Assembly (NCBI GenBank): GCA_021805265.1
Contig: JAJZFR010000358.1
Coordinates: 1 to 5,980, forward strand
Length of the DNA: 5,980 bases
DNA from: Acidobacteriota bacterium
GTDB taxonomy: Bacteria; Acidobacteriota; Terriglobia; Terriglobales; Acidobacteriaceae
Reading direction: 5' to 3'
In this document: positions 1 to 5,888 of the stretch, piece by piece
Layout: each line of letters begins with the position of its first letter
Position numbering within the stretch: the stretch's first letter is position 1
Translations under genes and position numbers: made by a program
Notes under the pieces: generated by a model
The model's input: the letters and a program-made list of their open reading frames with translations, nothing else
What the model was told of the DNA's origin: nothing
The model's database searches: none

Positions 1-78
1 TTTAGAGCAATAGCAGCGCTGTTTGTATACACACTTGGTATCTGGCAGTTGGCAAGATCGTTCGGCCTGATGAAGTGA
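1..78 (+). CDS. C-terminal end of a probable membrane protein (partial, runs off left edge)
   Basis: Frame 1 of the plus strand is open from the first base to a TGA at 76-78, giving 25 residues. The other two plus frames hit stops within the first lines. The peptide is a hydrophobic stretch (AIAALFVYTLGIW) followed by a short polar tail with Arg and a final Lys, as expected for a last transmembrane helix with its cytoplasmic end. The strong hairpin at 87-120 begins 8 bases after the stop, where a terminator for this gene would sit. The fragment is too short to name a family. A chance open frame of 25 codons is possible, so the call rests on the hydrophobic pattern plus the convergent layout. 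Confidence 0.42.
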   Translation, partial: FRAIAALFVYTLGIWQLARSFGLMK

Positions 79-86
79 CCGAAGCG

Positions 87-120
87 ACGAGACCCGCCGC
101 TCGGCTGCGGCGGGTCTCGT
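87..120. terminator. Perfect hairpin between convergent genes, likely bidirectional terminator
   Basis: Bases 87-100 (ACGAGACCCGCCGC) are exactly complementary to 107-120, giving a 14-bp GC-rich stem with the 6-base loop TCGGCT. It lies 8 bases after the stop of the left-edge plus-strand frame and 14 bases after the stop of the minus-strand gene ending at 135. Neither side has a convincing T-run: the plus side has only ACTTTC and the minus side has none. It may therefore be a weak intrinsic terminator or an RNA 3'-end stabiliser. Position and perfect pairing are seen directly; the role is inferred. Confidence 0.7.
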
Positions 121-134
121 ACTTTCAGGACTTT

Positions 135-1004
135 CTACCACCGGCCGTGCGGATGATCGTAGTTCTGGCGCTGGTCGGCGCGCTGCTGCTGACGGTATTG
201 CCGCTGCGCGCGGTATTGCTGCTGCCGGTTCTGTTGCTGTTGCCGGTTCTGTTGCTGCTGCGCGCGATAGCCGTTCTGCTGCCGGTTCATCGCCATCGCG
301 GGCCTGGCCGTGGTCATGGGCCGCGCCGTGGCCATCGTCGCGGGCTGGCCGTGGTTTGCGCTGAAGCGCTGTTGCGGACTTTGCGCGGCGGCCTGAACAT
401 GCTGCGTCTGCGCCGCAGTCGGCTGCATGTGGCTCTCGTTCATCGCCACCCGCTCCTGCGCCGTCGGAGGATGATTGATCCCGCCCGGACCGCCCGAGTA
501 CGCCACGTGGTTGTAGTTGTTGATGGTGGTTTTGTTGACTACCGTCCGGTTCACATAAGTGTTGTGAATCACAGTTGTGTTCACGTTCATCACGGCGCGG
601 TTATAGGCGAACTCCCCGCCGCGCCACTCGCCGCCGACAAAGCCGACACCCATGTAGCCGAAGCCGTAGTTGATGCCGCCGTAGTAGCCCACATGCGGAC
701 CCCAGTAGCCTTCATGGAAGACGTAAGCGCCGCCCAGGAAGCCCCAGTAGGGCGGCGTCCACAGCACACCCACCGCAGGCGCGCCAACCCACGCGCCGGG
801 TATCCAGTAGTATCCCGCAGGACCGTAGCCCCAGTACCCCGGAGTCCACAGCAAGCCAGGCTGTGGGCACGGCGGCTGCACATACACCGGCAGCACCGGC
901 GGCGCGATGCCGACGCTGATGAACACTGCGGCGAAAGAGGACGCCGGAACAACGGCAATGACCGCAGTCAAAAGCAAAATGCGAAGGAATCGAGAGAGCT
1001 TCAT
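135..1004 (-). CDS. Exported YXWGXW-repeat-containing protein with Gln/Asn/Arg-rich tail
   Basis: The protein has 289 residues. Residues 1-25 form a typical signal peptide: KLSR at the start, a hydrophobic core LLLTAVIAVV, then PASSFA with likely cleavage before A26. Residues about 50-105 carry Trp/Tyr/Gly/Pro repeats of the YXWGXW type: WTPGYWGY (53-60), YWIPGAWV (66-73), WTPPYWGF (82-89) and HEGYWG (97-102). A Gly/Tyr-rich stretch and an Asn/Thr/Val-rich stretch follow, then a tail from about residue 244 made almost only of Gln, Arg, Asn and Tyr. The start is supported by GGAG at 1013-1016 on this strand, 8 bases before the ATG. YXWGXW proteins are common in Acidobacteriota and Proteobacteria; their function is largely unknown, and a periplasmic or surface location is inferred from the signal peptide. 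The gene ends just before the hairpin at 87-120. Family assignment is fairly sure; function is unknown. Confidence 0.88.
   Translation of the reverse strand: MKLSRFLRILLLTAVIAVVPASSFAAVFISVGIAPPVLPVYVQPPCPQPGLLWTPGYWGYGPAGYYWIPGAWVGAPAVGVLWTPPYWGFLGGAYVFHEGYWGPHVGYYGGINYGFGYMGVGFVGGEWRGGEFAYNRAVMNVNTTVIHNTYVNRTVVNKTTINNYNHVAYSGGPGGINHPPTAQERVAMNESHMQPTAAQTQHVQAAAQSPQQRFSANHGQPATMATARPMTTARPAMAMNRQQNGYRAQQQQNRQQQQNRQQQYRAQRQYRQQQRADQRQNYDHPHGRW
221..256. repeat. Two tandem 18-bp units encoding a QQQQNR-type repeat
   Basis: Bases 221-238 and 239-256 are adjacent 18-bp copies differing only at the second base (GCTG versus GTTG). On the minus strand they encode back-to-back six-residue Gln-Gln-Gln-Gln-Asn-Arg units in the tail of the YXWGXW protein. 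Such in-frame tandem units are prone to gain or loss of copies by slippage. Confidence 0.75.
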
Positions 1005-1087
1005 GGGGTTTTCTCCAATCGGATTTTTCTGACTCTGCCTGCTGCCGGCATGTTGTCGCGGGCAGCTCGGCTCAACCTGTCAGACTG

Positions 1088-1100
1088 CATCCGTCGGATG
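1088..1100. promoter_or_regulatory. Short perfect palindrome in the ychF / YXWGXW intergenic spacer
   Basis: The 213-bp spacer 1005-1217 holds no gene I can support. CATCCG at 1088-1093 and CGGATG at 1095-1100 are perfect inverted 6-mers around a single T. The site lies about 85-95 bases upstream of the ATG of the YXWGXW gene, so it could be an operator for that gene or the base of a small hairpin downstream of ychF. I found no clear -35/-10 pair nearby and no T-run, so its role is open. Confidence 0.25.
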
Positions 1101-1217
1101 AAGGGTTACATGTCCGAACGGAATGCCGTTGAATCCTGCCGAATAAACCCGTGGAGCACACAGAAGTTGCGCCCCGAATCCCCAAACCAACCCTCCTGCA
1201 AGCCGATCAGCCACACT

Positions 1218-2318
1218 CTACGCCTTGAAGCGAAAGTGGAAAATATCCCCGTCCTGCACCGGATACTCGCTGCCCTCGAGGCGCATGCGGCCCATCTCCT
1301 TCACTGCGGCCTCTGATCCCGCCGTGACAAAGTCCTGGTAGGCAATGGTTTCCGCGCGGATGAAGCCTTTTTCAAAGTCCGAGTGGATTGCGCCTGCGGC
1401 CTGGGGAGCCTTGGCACCGCGCTTCACCGTCCAGGCGTGCGCCTCCTTTGGCCCAACGGTGAAAAACGTGAGCAGGCCGAGCAGCTCATACCCGGCCCGG
1501 ATCACCCGCGCAAGGCCCGTTTCTTCGAGACCGAGCGAGGCGAGAAACTCCTTCTTTTCCGCCTCTTCGCTCAACTGGGAAACCTCGGCTTCGATGGCTG
1601 CCGAAATCACCACCGAACCCGCACCCTGTGCCCGCGCAAAGGCTGCCACCTGCTCCGAATAGCGATTTCCGGTGCCCGCCGCAGCCTCCTCGACATTGCA
1701 GACGTAGAGCACAGGCTTCGAAGTAATCAGCCCCAGCCCGTGCAGGATTCGCTCCTCGTCCGGATCGAGGACGACGCTGCGCGCCGGTTTGCCCGCGCGC
1801 AGCGCCTCGAGCACCGGCTCCATCACCGCCAACTGTGCTTTAGCCTCGTTGTCGCTCCCTTTCAGCTTCTTCTGCGCCGCAGACACTCGCCGCTCCAGGC
1901 TGTCCAAGTCGGCCAGCATCAGCTCGGTTTCCACCGTCTCCGCGTCGCGCACCGGATCGATCGATGCCTCCACGTGGGTCACGTTCCCGTCCTCGAAGCA
2001 GCGCAAAACGTGGGCGATCGCGTCCACCTCGCGAATGTGCGCCAGAAATTTGTTGCCCAGGCCCTCGCCACGCGAAGCCCCGCGCACGAGGCCGGCAATG
2101 TCCACAAACTCGAGCTGCGTGGCGATGATTTTCTCTGACCGAGCGAGGCGGGCCAACACCGCCAGCCGTTCGTCCGGAACCGCAACCCGACCCACGTTCG
2201 GCTCAATGGTGCAAAACGGATAATTCGCCGCCTCTGCTGAGGCTGTCTCCGTCAACGCATTGAAAAGAGTGGACTTGCCTACATTCGGCAATCCTACAAT
2301 CCCGCAATTGAAACCCAT
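1218..2318 (-). CDS. ychF: Redox-regulated P-loop ATPase YchF (OLA1 family)
   Basis: This 366-residue protein matches the YchF/OLA1 family closely in length and sequence style. From the chosen start it shows the Walker A/G1 motif GLPNVGKST (9-17), NYPFCTIEPNVG (32-43), the G3 motif DIAG (73-76) followed by GLVRGASRGEGLGN, and NVEE (208-211). In YchF that N-x-x-E replaces the NKxD guanine-specificity motif, which explains the preference for ATP over GTP. The C-terminal TGS-like domain includes APQAAGAIHSDFEKGFIRAE and ends VQDGDIFHFRFKA. The family binds ribosomes and is linked to translation and to oxidative-stress responses. The frame is open upstream to an ATG at 2414, but MGFNCGIVG is the conserved N-terminus and AAGGA lies 6 bases before this ATG, so the shorter start is preferred. 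A candidate promoter lies at 2410-2440, after the stop of the upstream gene. Confidence 0.97.
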   Translation of the reverse strand: MGFNCGIVGLPNVGKSTLFNALTETASAEAANYPFCTIEPNVGRVAVPDERLAVLARLARSEKIIATQLEFVDIAGLVRGASRGEGLGNKFLAHIREVDAIAHVLRCFEDGNVTHVEASIDPVRDAETVETELMLADLDSLERRVSAAQKKLKGSDNEAKAQLAVMEPVLEALRAGKPARSVVLDPDEERILHGLGLITSKPVLYVCNVEEAAAGTGNRYSEQVAAFARAQGAGSVVISAAIEAEVSQLSEEAEKKEFLASLGLEETGLARVIRAGYELLGLLTFFTVGPKEAHAWTVKRGAKAPQAAGAIHSDFEKGFIRAETIAYQDFVTAGSEAAVKEMGRMRLEGSEYPVQDGDIFHFRFKA

Positions 2319-2324
2319 GCCCTG

Positions 2325-2329
2325 TCCTT
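2325..2329 (-). promoter_or_regulatory. Ribosome binding site that fixes the ychF start
   Basis: AAGGA on the minus strand with a 6-base gap to the ATG at 2316-2318. It supports the 366-residue start over the 398-residue in-frame alternative at 2414, whose extra 32 residues do not resemble YchF N-termini. Confidence 0.75.
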
Positions 2330-2409
2330 GCCTGGAACAAAATTCAGCCTGCGGCCAGCCCTGGGGCACCAGCAAACTCACCCACCGGATTTCCCCGACG
2401 GACTGTTCC

Positions 2410-2440
2410 ATCATAAGCGGTGACAGGATACCCCGGTCAG
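2410..2440 (-). promoter_or_regulatory. Candidate ychF promoter
   Basis: On the minus strand TATGAT (2415-2410) matches TATAAT at five of six bases. CTGACC (2440-2435) lies 19 bases upstream and matches TTGACA at four of six. The site is in the 156-bp spacer between the upstream gene (stop at 2475) and ychF, and predicts a leader of roughly 85 bases. The spacer is longer than ideal, so this is a modest call. Confidence 0.35.
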
Positions 2441-2454
2441 GATACCTCGCGAGG
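2424..2454. repeat. Direct repeat and adjoining palindrome upstream of ychF
   Basis: CAGGATACC occurs at 2424-2432 and again at 2438-2446, 14 bases apart start to start. The perfect 10-bp palindrome CCTCGCGAGG (2445-2454) adjoins the second copy. The copies flank the candidate -35 of ychF, an arrangement that would suit a regulator binding site. The repeats are seen directly; regulation is inferred. Confidence 0.35.
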
Positions 2455-2474
2455 CGACGCGGCAGCGGGATAGC

Positions 2475-3404
2475 TCAGAAGCGGAAGCTCGCTCCGACGC
2501 CGATCACGTGGCGCGCTTCCAGGTTCACCGGAATGACCTGAAGACTCGATGTCGTCGGCAGCGTGGTCGAGCCGATGTTCCCGGCCACCTGACCCACGCC
2601 CGCATCCACGGAAAAGCGCGCATTCTTCCGCTGCGTCCAGCGAATCGCATAGTCAAGCGTGGTGGGAATATGGCCGCCGCCGGGAACCTCCTGGTTCAGG
2701 TTCAGCACGTGATACGGCTCCTGTGTAAAGCCAGCCGCAGGCACAAAGGCGGTGTGCCACGGGCCGGGCAGCGGAAAACCAACCCCGCCAAAGAATCGCC
2801 CGCCAAAGCGCGTCGCCTGGCCACCGATGCCAAAGATGGAAGCATTGGTCATCTTCCAGCCAAAATTCAGCAGCAGCGGCACCTTCAGGTTCAGCGCCGT
2901 CTTGGTCGCCGCAATGTAAATATCCTCGTTGGTATAGCTTTTGTTGGCGATGGCTCCGGAGACAAAATGATCCCCGGTGCGCACCACAAACCCCACGCCC
3001 ACACCCGGCATCCACGCCCGCTTGAAGGCGTTCTCCCTGAGCGCAACTGCCTTGCCGTGGAAGATGTTCATCCCGCTGTACTCCCAGAGGGTACTGAAAT
3101 ATGGATTGTTGCCATTGGTGTGCGCGCTGCGCGTGTAGCCAAACTCGACCCAGTTGGCGATGCCCTCGGTCGCGCTCGCCGTGTGAATATCGCCGATCAC
3201 GCTGCCCGCCGCCACAAAGTGGTAGCCAAGCTCCGGCAGCGAGAGATGCTTCCCTTTGGCCACTGGCACCACATATGCCGTCGGCGTGATGAAGCCGCCC
3301 GTCTGGCCCTCGAGCGTCAGGTTCTGGCCGCTTGCCGAGGCACAGGCGACGAGCAGGAGAGCACAGCAGGGAAAAGCGCGCAAGAGGGACCGGGAACAGG
3401 ACAT
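2475..3404 (-). CDS. Exported protein of unknown function, probable outer-membrane beta-barrel
   Basis: The protein has 309 residues and I do not recognise a named family. Residues 1-25 form a signal peptide (basic SRSLLR, then a hydrophobic core, then ASASG). Cleavage near SASG-Q25/N is likely, but LVAC at 18-21 also fits a lipobox, so lipidation at C21 cannot be excluded. The mature part starts LTLEGQTGGFITPTAY and is rich in alternating polar and hydrophobic residues, Gly and aromatics. It has segments such as WVEFGYTRS, VPLLLNFGWKM and YAIRWTQRKNARFSVDAGVGQV that look like barrel strands. It ends GVGASFRF; a terminal Phe preceded by alternating hydrophobics is the usual C-terminal signature of outer-membrane barrels. 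GGAGGAG at 3413-3419 on this strand lies 8 bases before the ATG. The gene points the same way as ychF but a 156-bp gap makes tight co-transcription uncertain. Localisation is inferred. Confidence 0.8.
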   Translation of the reverse strand: MSCSRSLLRAFPCCALLLVACASASGQNLTLEGQTGGFITPTAYVVPVAKGKHLSLPELGYHFVAAGSVIGDIHTASATEGIANWVEFGYTRSAHTNGNNPYFSTLWEYSGMNIFHGKAVALRENAFKRAWMPGVGVGFVVRTGDHFVSGAIANKSYTNEDIYIAATKTALNLKVPLLLNFGWKMTNASIFGIGGQATRFGGRFFGGVGFPLPGPWHTAFVPAAGFTQEPYHVLNLNQEVPGGGHIPTTLDYAIRWTQRKNARFSVDAGVGQVAGNIGSTTLPTTSSLQVIPVNLEARHVIGVGASFRF

Positions 3405-3434
3405 GGGGATTGCTCCTCCAGTAAGAGACCACTG

Positions 3435-3465
3435 ATTTTCGCGCGCGCGGTGGATGGTTTGTCAA
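3435..3465 (-). promoter_or_regulatory. Candidate promoter of the exported barrel-like protein
   Basis: On the minus strand there is an exact TTGACA (3465-3460). The best -10 is GAAAAT (3440-3435), four of six matches, at a long 19-base spacing. The spacer includes most of a run of alternating C and G (3440-3449). The implied leader is about 25 bases and contains the strong Shine-Dalgarno site. The -35 is good and the -10 is weak. Confidence 0.35.
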
Positions 3466-3501
3466 CTGCTATTCACCGTTGTCGTGGAAAGAGAATCGGG
3501 A

Positions 3502-3510
3502 TGGTAGACT
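3502..3510 (+). promoter_or_regulatory. Candidate extended -10 element for the tmk-P450 transcript
   Basis: TGGTAGACT fits the extended -10 pattern TGnTATAAT, with four of six matches in the hexamer. No well-spaced -35 is present; TTGTCG at 3479-3484 would be 20 bases away. It lies 33 bases before the tmk ATG in the 138-bp divergent spacer, where a promoter is expected. Confidence 0.3.
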
Positions 3511-3542
3511 CCGGCGTGTGAGGATGGGGAGTGAGGGTGGGT

Positions 3543-4211
3543 ATGTCGCGCGGTTTTTTTCTGAGCTTCGAGGGCGTGGACGGGTCAGGCAAGACCACGC
3601 AGATGCGCCTGCTGGAGGCGTGGCTGCGGGAGCGCGGCGTGGAGCCGGTCATGACGCGGCAGCCCGGCGGAACGGCAGTGGGCGACAGGATTCGGGCGCT
3701 GCTGCTGGACAGCCGGACGAGCAATCTGGACGCCCGGGCCGAGCTGGCAATGATGTTTGCCGACCGAGCGCAGGCCATTGCCGAGGTCATCCAGCCCGCG
3801 CTCGATGCGGGCAGGCTCATCCTCTGCGACCGATTTACCGACTCGACAGAAGCCTACCAGGGCGGTGGGCGCCAGCTCGGCTCGGAACTCGTCCTCGCCA
3901 TGCATCACCTGGTCTGCGGCGACCTCCAGCCCGACCTGACCATCCTCCTGCTGCCCGACATCGACGCCTGCCTGGCCCGCGCGCGACGAAGGAATGAACG
4001 GGCGAAGGGAGTTGCTGGCGCAGAGGAGGGACGGTTCGAGGCGGAAACGGATCCGTTCTTCGAGCGGGTACACGCGGCCTATCGCGCGATTGCCGAGCGG
4101 GAGCCTGTGCGTGTGGTCACAATCGAAAACCGAGGCGACGCGCAGGCCGTTCACTGCGAGCTTATAACCAAAGCAGAGCCTCGACTGCGAGAGGCCGGAA
4201 TCCTGCGCTGA
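3543..4211 (+). CDS. tmk: Thymidylate kinase (dTMP kinase)
   Basis: This enzyme phosphorylates dTMP to dTDP with ATP in the cytoplasm, an essential step of dTTP synthesis. The 222-residue product has FEGVDGSGKTTQ (9-20, P-loop), TRQPGGT (38-44, the dTMP-binding loop, usually TREPGGT), DRFTDST (96-102, the DRY/DRH-type motif), AYQGGGR (104-110) and PDLTILL (130-136). A lid region RARRRNER...GRFEAE (146-168) precedes FFERVHAAYRAIA. The lid is about 9 residues longer than in the E. coli enzyme. A GTG at 3531 would add four residues. The ATG at 3543 is preferred because SRGFFLSFEG is the usual N-terminus and GAGGG lies 5 bases before it, but AGGA at 3521-3524 could serve the GTG. The P450 gene starts 5 bases after the stop. 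Confidence 0.95.
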   Translation: MSRGFFLSFEGVDGSGKTTQMRLLEAWLRERGVEPVMTRQPGGTAVGDRIRALLLDSRTSNLDARAELAMMFADRAQAIAEVIQPALDAGRLILCDRFTDSTEAYQGGGRQLGSELVLAMHHLVCGDLQPDLTILLLPDIDACLARARRRNERAKGVAGAEEGRFEAETDPFFERVHAAYRAIAEREPVRVVTIENRGDAQAVHCELITKAEPRLREAGILR

Positions 4212-4216
4212 ATCCC

Positions 4217-5689
4217 ATGGCCACACCAACTCCATCCCCCGACGCTGGCAGCCAGCCGCTCGCCGACCCGATCGTCATCAGCCGCAACGGGCGCGTTCGC
4301 CTGCCGCCAGGGCTGCGCTGGAATCTCCCCTTCTATCTCTTCAGCAAGTTCTTTCGTCCCGGCAATCCAATCCTGCTCTTTGAGCACCTCGCGCGCTTTG
4401 GCCGCGCCGCTCATTACCGCCTCCTGTGGAACCACATCGTCCTGCTCAACCACCCTTCCGATATTCGCGAAGTCCTGGTCGAGAAAGCCCAGTTCTTCAT
4501 CAAGGAACGCACCCAGAAGCGCATAAAAATCCTTCTCGGCGACGGACTCATCACCGCCGACGGCGAAAGCCACAAGCGCCAGCGGCGCATCGCCGCGCCA
4601 GCCTTTCATCGCCAGCGCATCCAGGCCTATGCCACCACCATTGTTCAGCTTGCCGACCAGATGCGCATCGAGTGGCAGCCCGACCAGCCCATCGACATAG
4701 CCGCCGAAATGATGCGCCTCGCGCTCCAGATCACTGCGCGCACCCTCTTCGACACTGAGGTCACCCAGGAAATCCAGGCGGTGAACGACGAAACCAACTC
4801 CGTCATGGAGATGTACAACACGCTCATCGCGCTGCCGCGCGCGGAGTCGCTCCTGCGCTGGCGGCTGCCCATCCCTGTGCTCATGCGCTTCCGCCGGAGC
4901 AAGCGCAGGCTCGACAACGTCGTCGATGGCATGATCCGCGCGAAACAGGCCCAGATCGCGCAAAGACTGGCGGAGGGCCGCGCGATCGGCGGCGACCTGC
5001 TCTCCATGCTCATTGCCGCCCGCGACGAGGAGTCCTCGACCGACGCTCATGGCCGCGCTCGTTCGGCAGCGCTCACGAGCGCCGAACTGCGCGACGAGGT
5101 GCTCACGATCTTCCTCGCAGGTTATGAAACTGTGGCCAACGCGCTCTCCTGGACCTGGCTTCTGCTCGGCCAGAATGCAGACGCCGAAGCCAGGCTCCAC
5201 GCCGAACTGGACCGCATCCTCGCAGGGCGCCTGCCCACGCTGGATGACCTGCCACAGCTTCCGTACACCGAGATGGTTCTCGGCGAATCGATGCGCCTCT
5301 ATCCGCCCGCCTGGGCCATGGGACGCCAAGCTACCGAAGAGATCGAGATCGGCCCTTATCGCCTGCCCAAAAACACCTTCGTCTTCTTCAGCCAATATAT
5401 TGTTCAGCGCAACCCCGATTATTTCCCCGACCCGCTCCGTTTTCGCCCGGAACGCTTTACCCCCGAGGCCAAGGCGCAGCGCCCTCGCTACGCCTATTTT
5501 CCCTTCGGCGGCGGCGGTCGCCAGTGCATTGGCGAGTCCTTCGCCTGGATGGAAGCCACTCTGGTGCTGGCCACGCTGGCTCAGCAGTGGCGCCTCAACC
5601 TAGTACCCGACCAGTCCGTCGCTCTGCAACCAAAAATCACTCTCCGACCGGCTGGCTGCATCTTCGCCACGCCCGCTCGCCGCGCATAA
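4217..5689 (+). CDS. Cytochrome P450 monooxygenase
   Basis: The 490-residue protein has every P450 hallmark in order: helix I oxygen-activation motif AGYET (301-305), the helix K ExxR pair E357/R360 in ESMRLYPP, FRPERF (409-414), and the heme loop FGGGGRQCIG (430-439) with C437 as the axial thiolate ligand. At about 490 residues it is longer than the common 400-residue bacterial class and resembles the longer CYP4/CYP102/CYP110-like group, some of which hydroxylate fatty acids or terpenoids. That comparison is from memory, and the substrate is unknown. There is no fused reductase and no ferredoxin or reductase gene in the window, so electrons must come from elsewhere. There is no clear N-terminal membrane anchor, so a soluble enzyme is likely. 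The ATG lies 5 bases after the tmk stop. The nearest purine-rich stretch (4191-4200) is some 16 bases away, suggesting translation coupled to tmk. Confidence 0.95.
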   Translation: MATPTPSPDAGSQPLADPIVISRNGRVRLPPGLRWNLPFYLFSKFFRPGNPILLFEHLARFGRAAHYRLLWNHIVLLNHPSDIREVLVEKAQFFIKERTQKRIKILLGDGLITADGESHKRQRRIAAPAFHRQRIQAYATTIVQLADQMRIEWQPDQPIDIAAEMMRLALQITARTLFDTEVTQEIQAVNDETNSVMEMYNTLIALPRAESLLRWRLPIPVLMRFRRSKRRLDNVVDGMIRAKQAQIAQRLAEGRAIGGDLLSMLIAARDEESSTDAHGRARSAALTSAELRDEVLTIFLAGYETVANALSWTWLLLGQNADAEARLHAELDRILAGRLPTLDDLPQLPYTEMVLGESMRLYPPAWAMGRQATEEIEIGPYRLPKNTFVFFSQYIVQRNPDYFPDPLRFRPERFTPEAKAQRPRYAYFPFGGGGRQCIGESFAWMEATLVLATLAQQWRLNLVPDQSVALQPKITLRPAGCIFATPARRA

Positions 5690-5702
5690 CGCTTACGTAC
5701 CG

Positions 5703-5727
5703 GTGCCAGACTGTGCGTTTCTGCCAC
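5703..5727 (+). terminator. Weak hairpin after the P450 gene
   Basis: GTGCCAGA (5703-5710) can pair with TCTGCCAC (5720-5727) over eight positions with one C-C mismatch and a 9-base loop, followed by ATTTCC. It begins 13 bases after the P450 stop. The short T-run and the mismatch make it a weak terminator candidate. Confidence 0.22.
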
Positions 5728-5747
5728 ATTTCCTGGTATGACGGAGT

Positions 5748-5888
5748 CTCACCCAGCTTCAGATCCGAGCGATCCTTGTTGCTGAGTATCTTCCAGTCTT
5801 CCTGTTCGTGCAGCTCTCGCAGTCGCCGCGCCCACTCTGTAACTCTGGATAAACTCCGGTATTCTCTCCGCGCTTGTATATAACTTAT
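5748..5888 (-). pseudogene. Remnant resembling the N-terminal domain of an HNH-type restriction endonuclease
   Basis: A minus-strand frame different from that of the neighbouring methyltransferase is open from 5888 (after a TGA at 5891-5889) down to a stop at 5637-5639. Its stretch LSRVTEWARRLRELHEQED followed by WKILSNKDRSDLKLGE resembles, from memory, the winged-helix segment (E/D-W-A-R-R-x-R-E-L, W/Y-x-I-x-x-x-x-D-R-x-x-L-K-P-G-E) of HNH endonucleases found beside DNA methyltransferases. No ATG, GTG or TTG start is available before this stretch. The likeness stops near 5748, no HNH motif follows, and the open frame ends antisense inside the P450 gene. It therefore looks like a decayed, truncated gene. 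It could also be a frameshifted in-frame tail of the methyltransferase gene. Family naming needs a database search. Confidence 0.4.

Noticed and set aside
75..1316. A 413-codon plus-strand open frame antisense to the YXWGXW gene
   Set aside because: It is read from the complement of the Gln-rich and Gly/Tyr-rich coding sequence, giving Leu/Val runs and Arg/His-rich text with no family resemblance. It also crosses the hairpin, the intergenic spacer and the end of ychF. The opposite strand has a signal peptide, ribosome site and known repeats.
2319..2414. N-terminal extension of YchF by 32 residues
   Set aside because: The conserved family N-terminus MGFNCGIVG begins at 2318 and has a good ribosome site. 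The ATG at 2414 falls inside the candidate -10 element.
2508..3521. A 337-codon plus-strand open frame antisense to the exported barrel-like protein
   Set aside because: The product is Arg/His/Ala-rich without motifs, while the minus strand has a signal peptide, a strong ribosome site and a barrel-type C-terminus.
3473..3820. A 115-codon minus-strand open frame over the start of tmk
   Set aside because: Its product is Ser/Arg-rich with no family likeness and lies antisense to the tmk P-loop region.
4151..5395. A 414-codon minus-strand open frame antisense to tmk and the P450
   Set aside because: Long antisense frames are common in GC-rich genes. This one covers the full set of P450 motifs on the other strand, and its own product shows no recognisable domain.
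5524..5883. A 119-codon plus-strand open frame crossing the end of the P450 gene
   Set aside because: It starts inside the P450 gene in another frame and continues antisense to the methyltransferase tail. It has no ribosome site or motifs.
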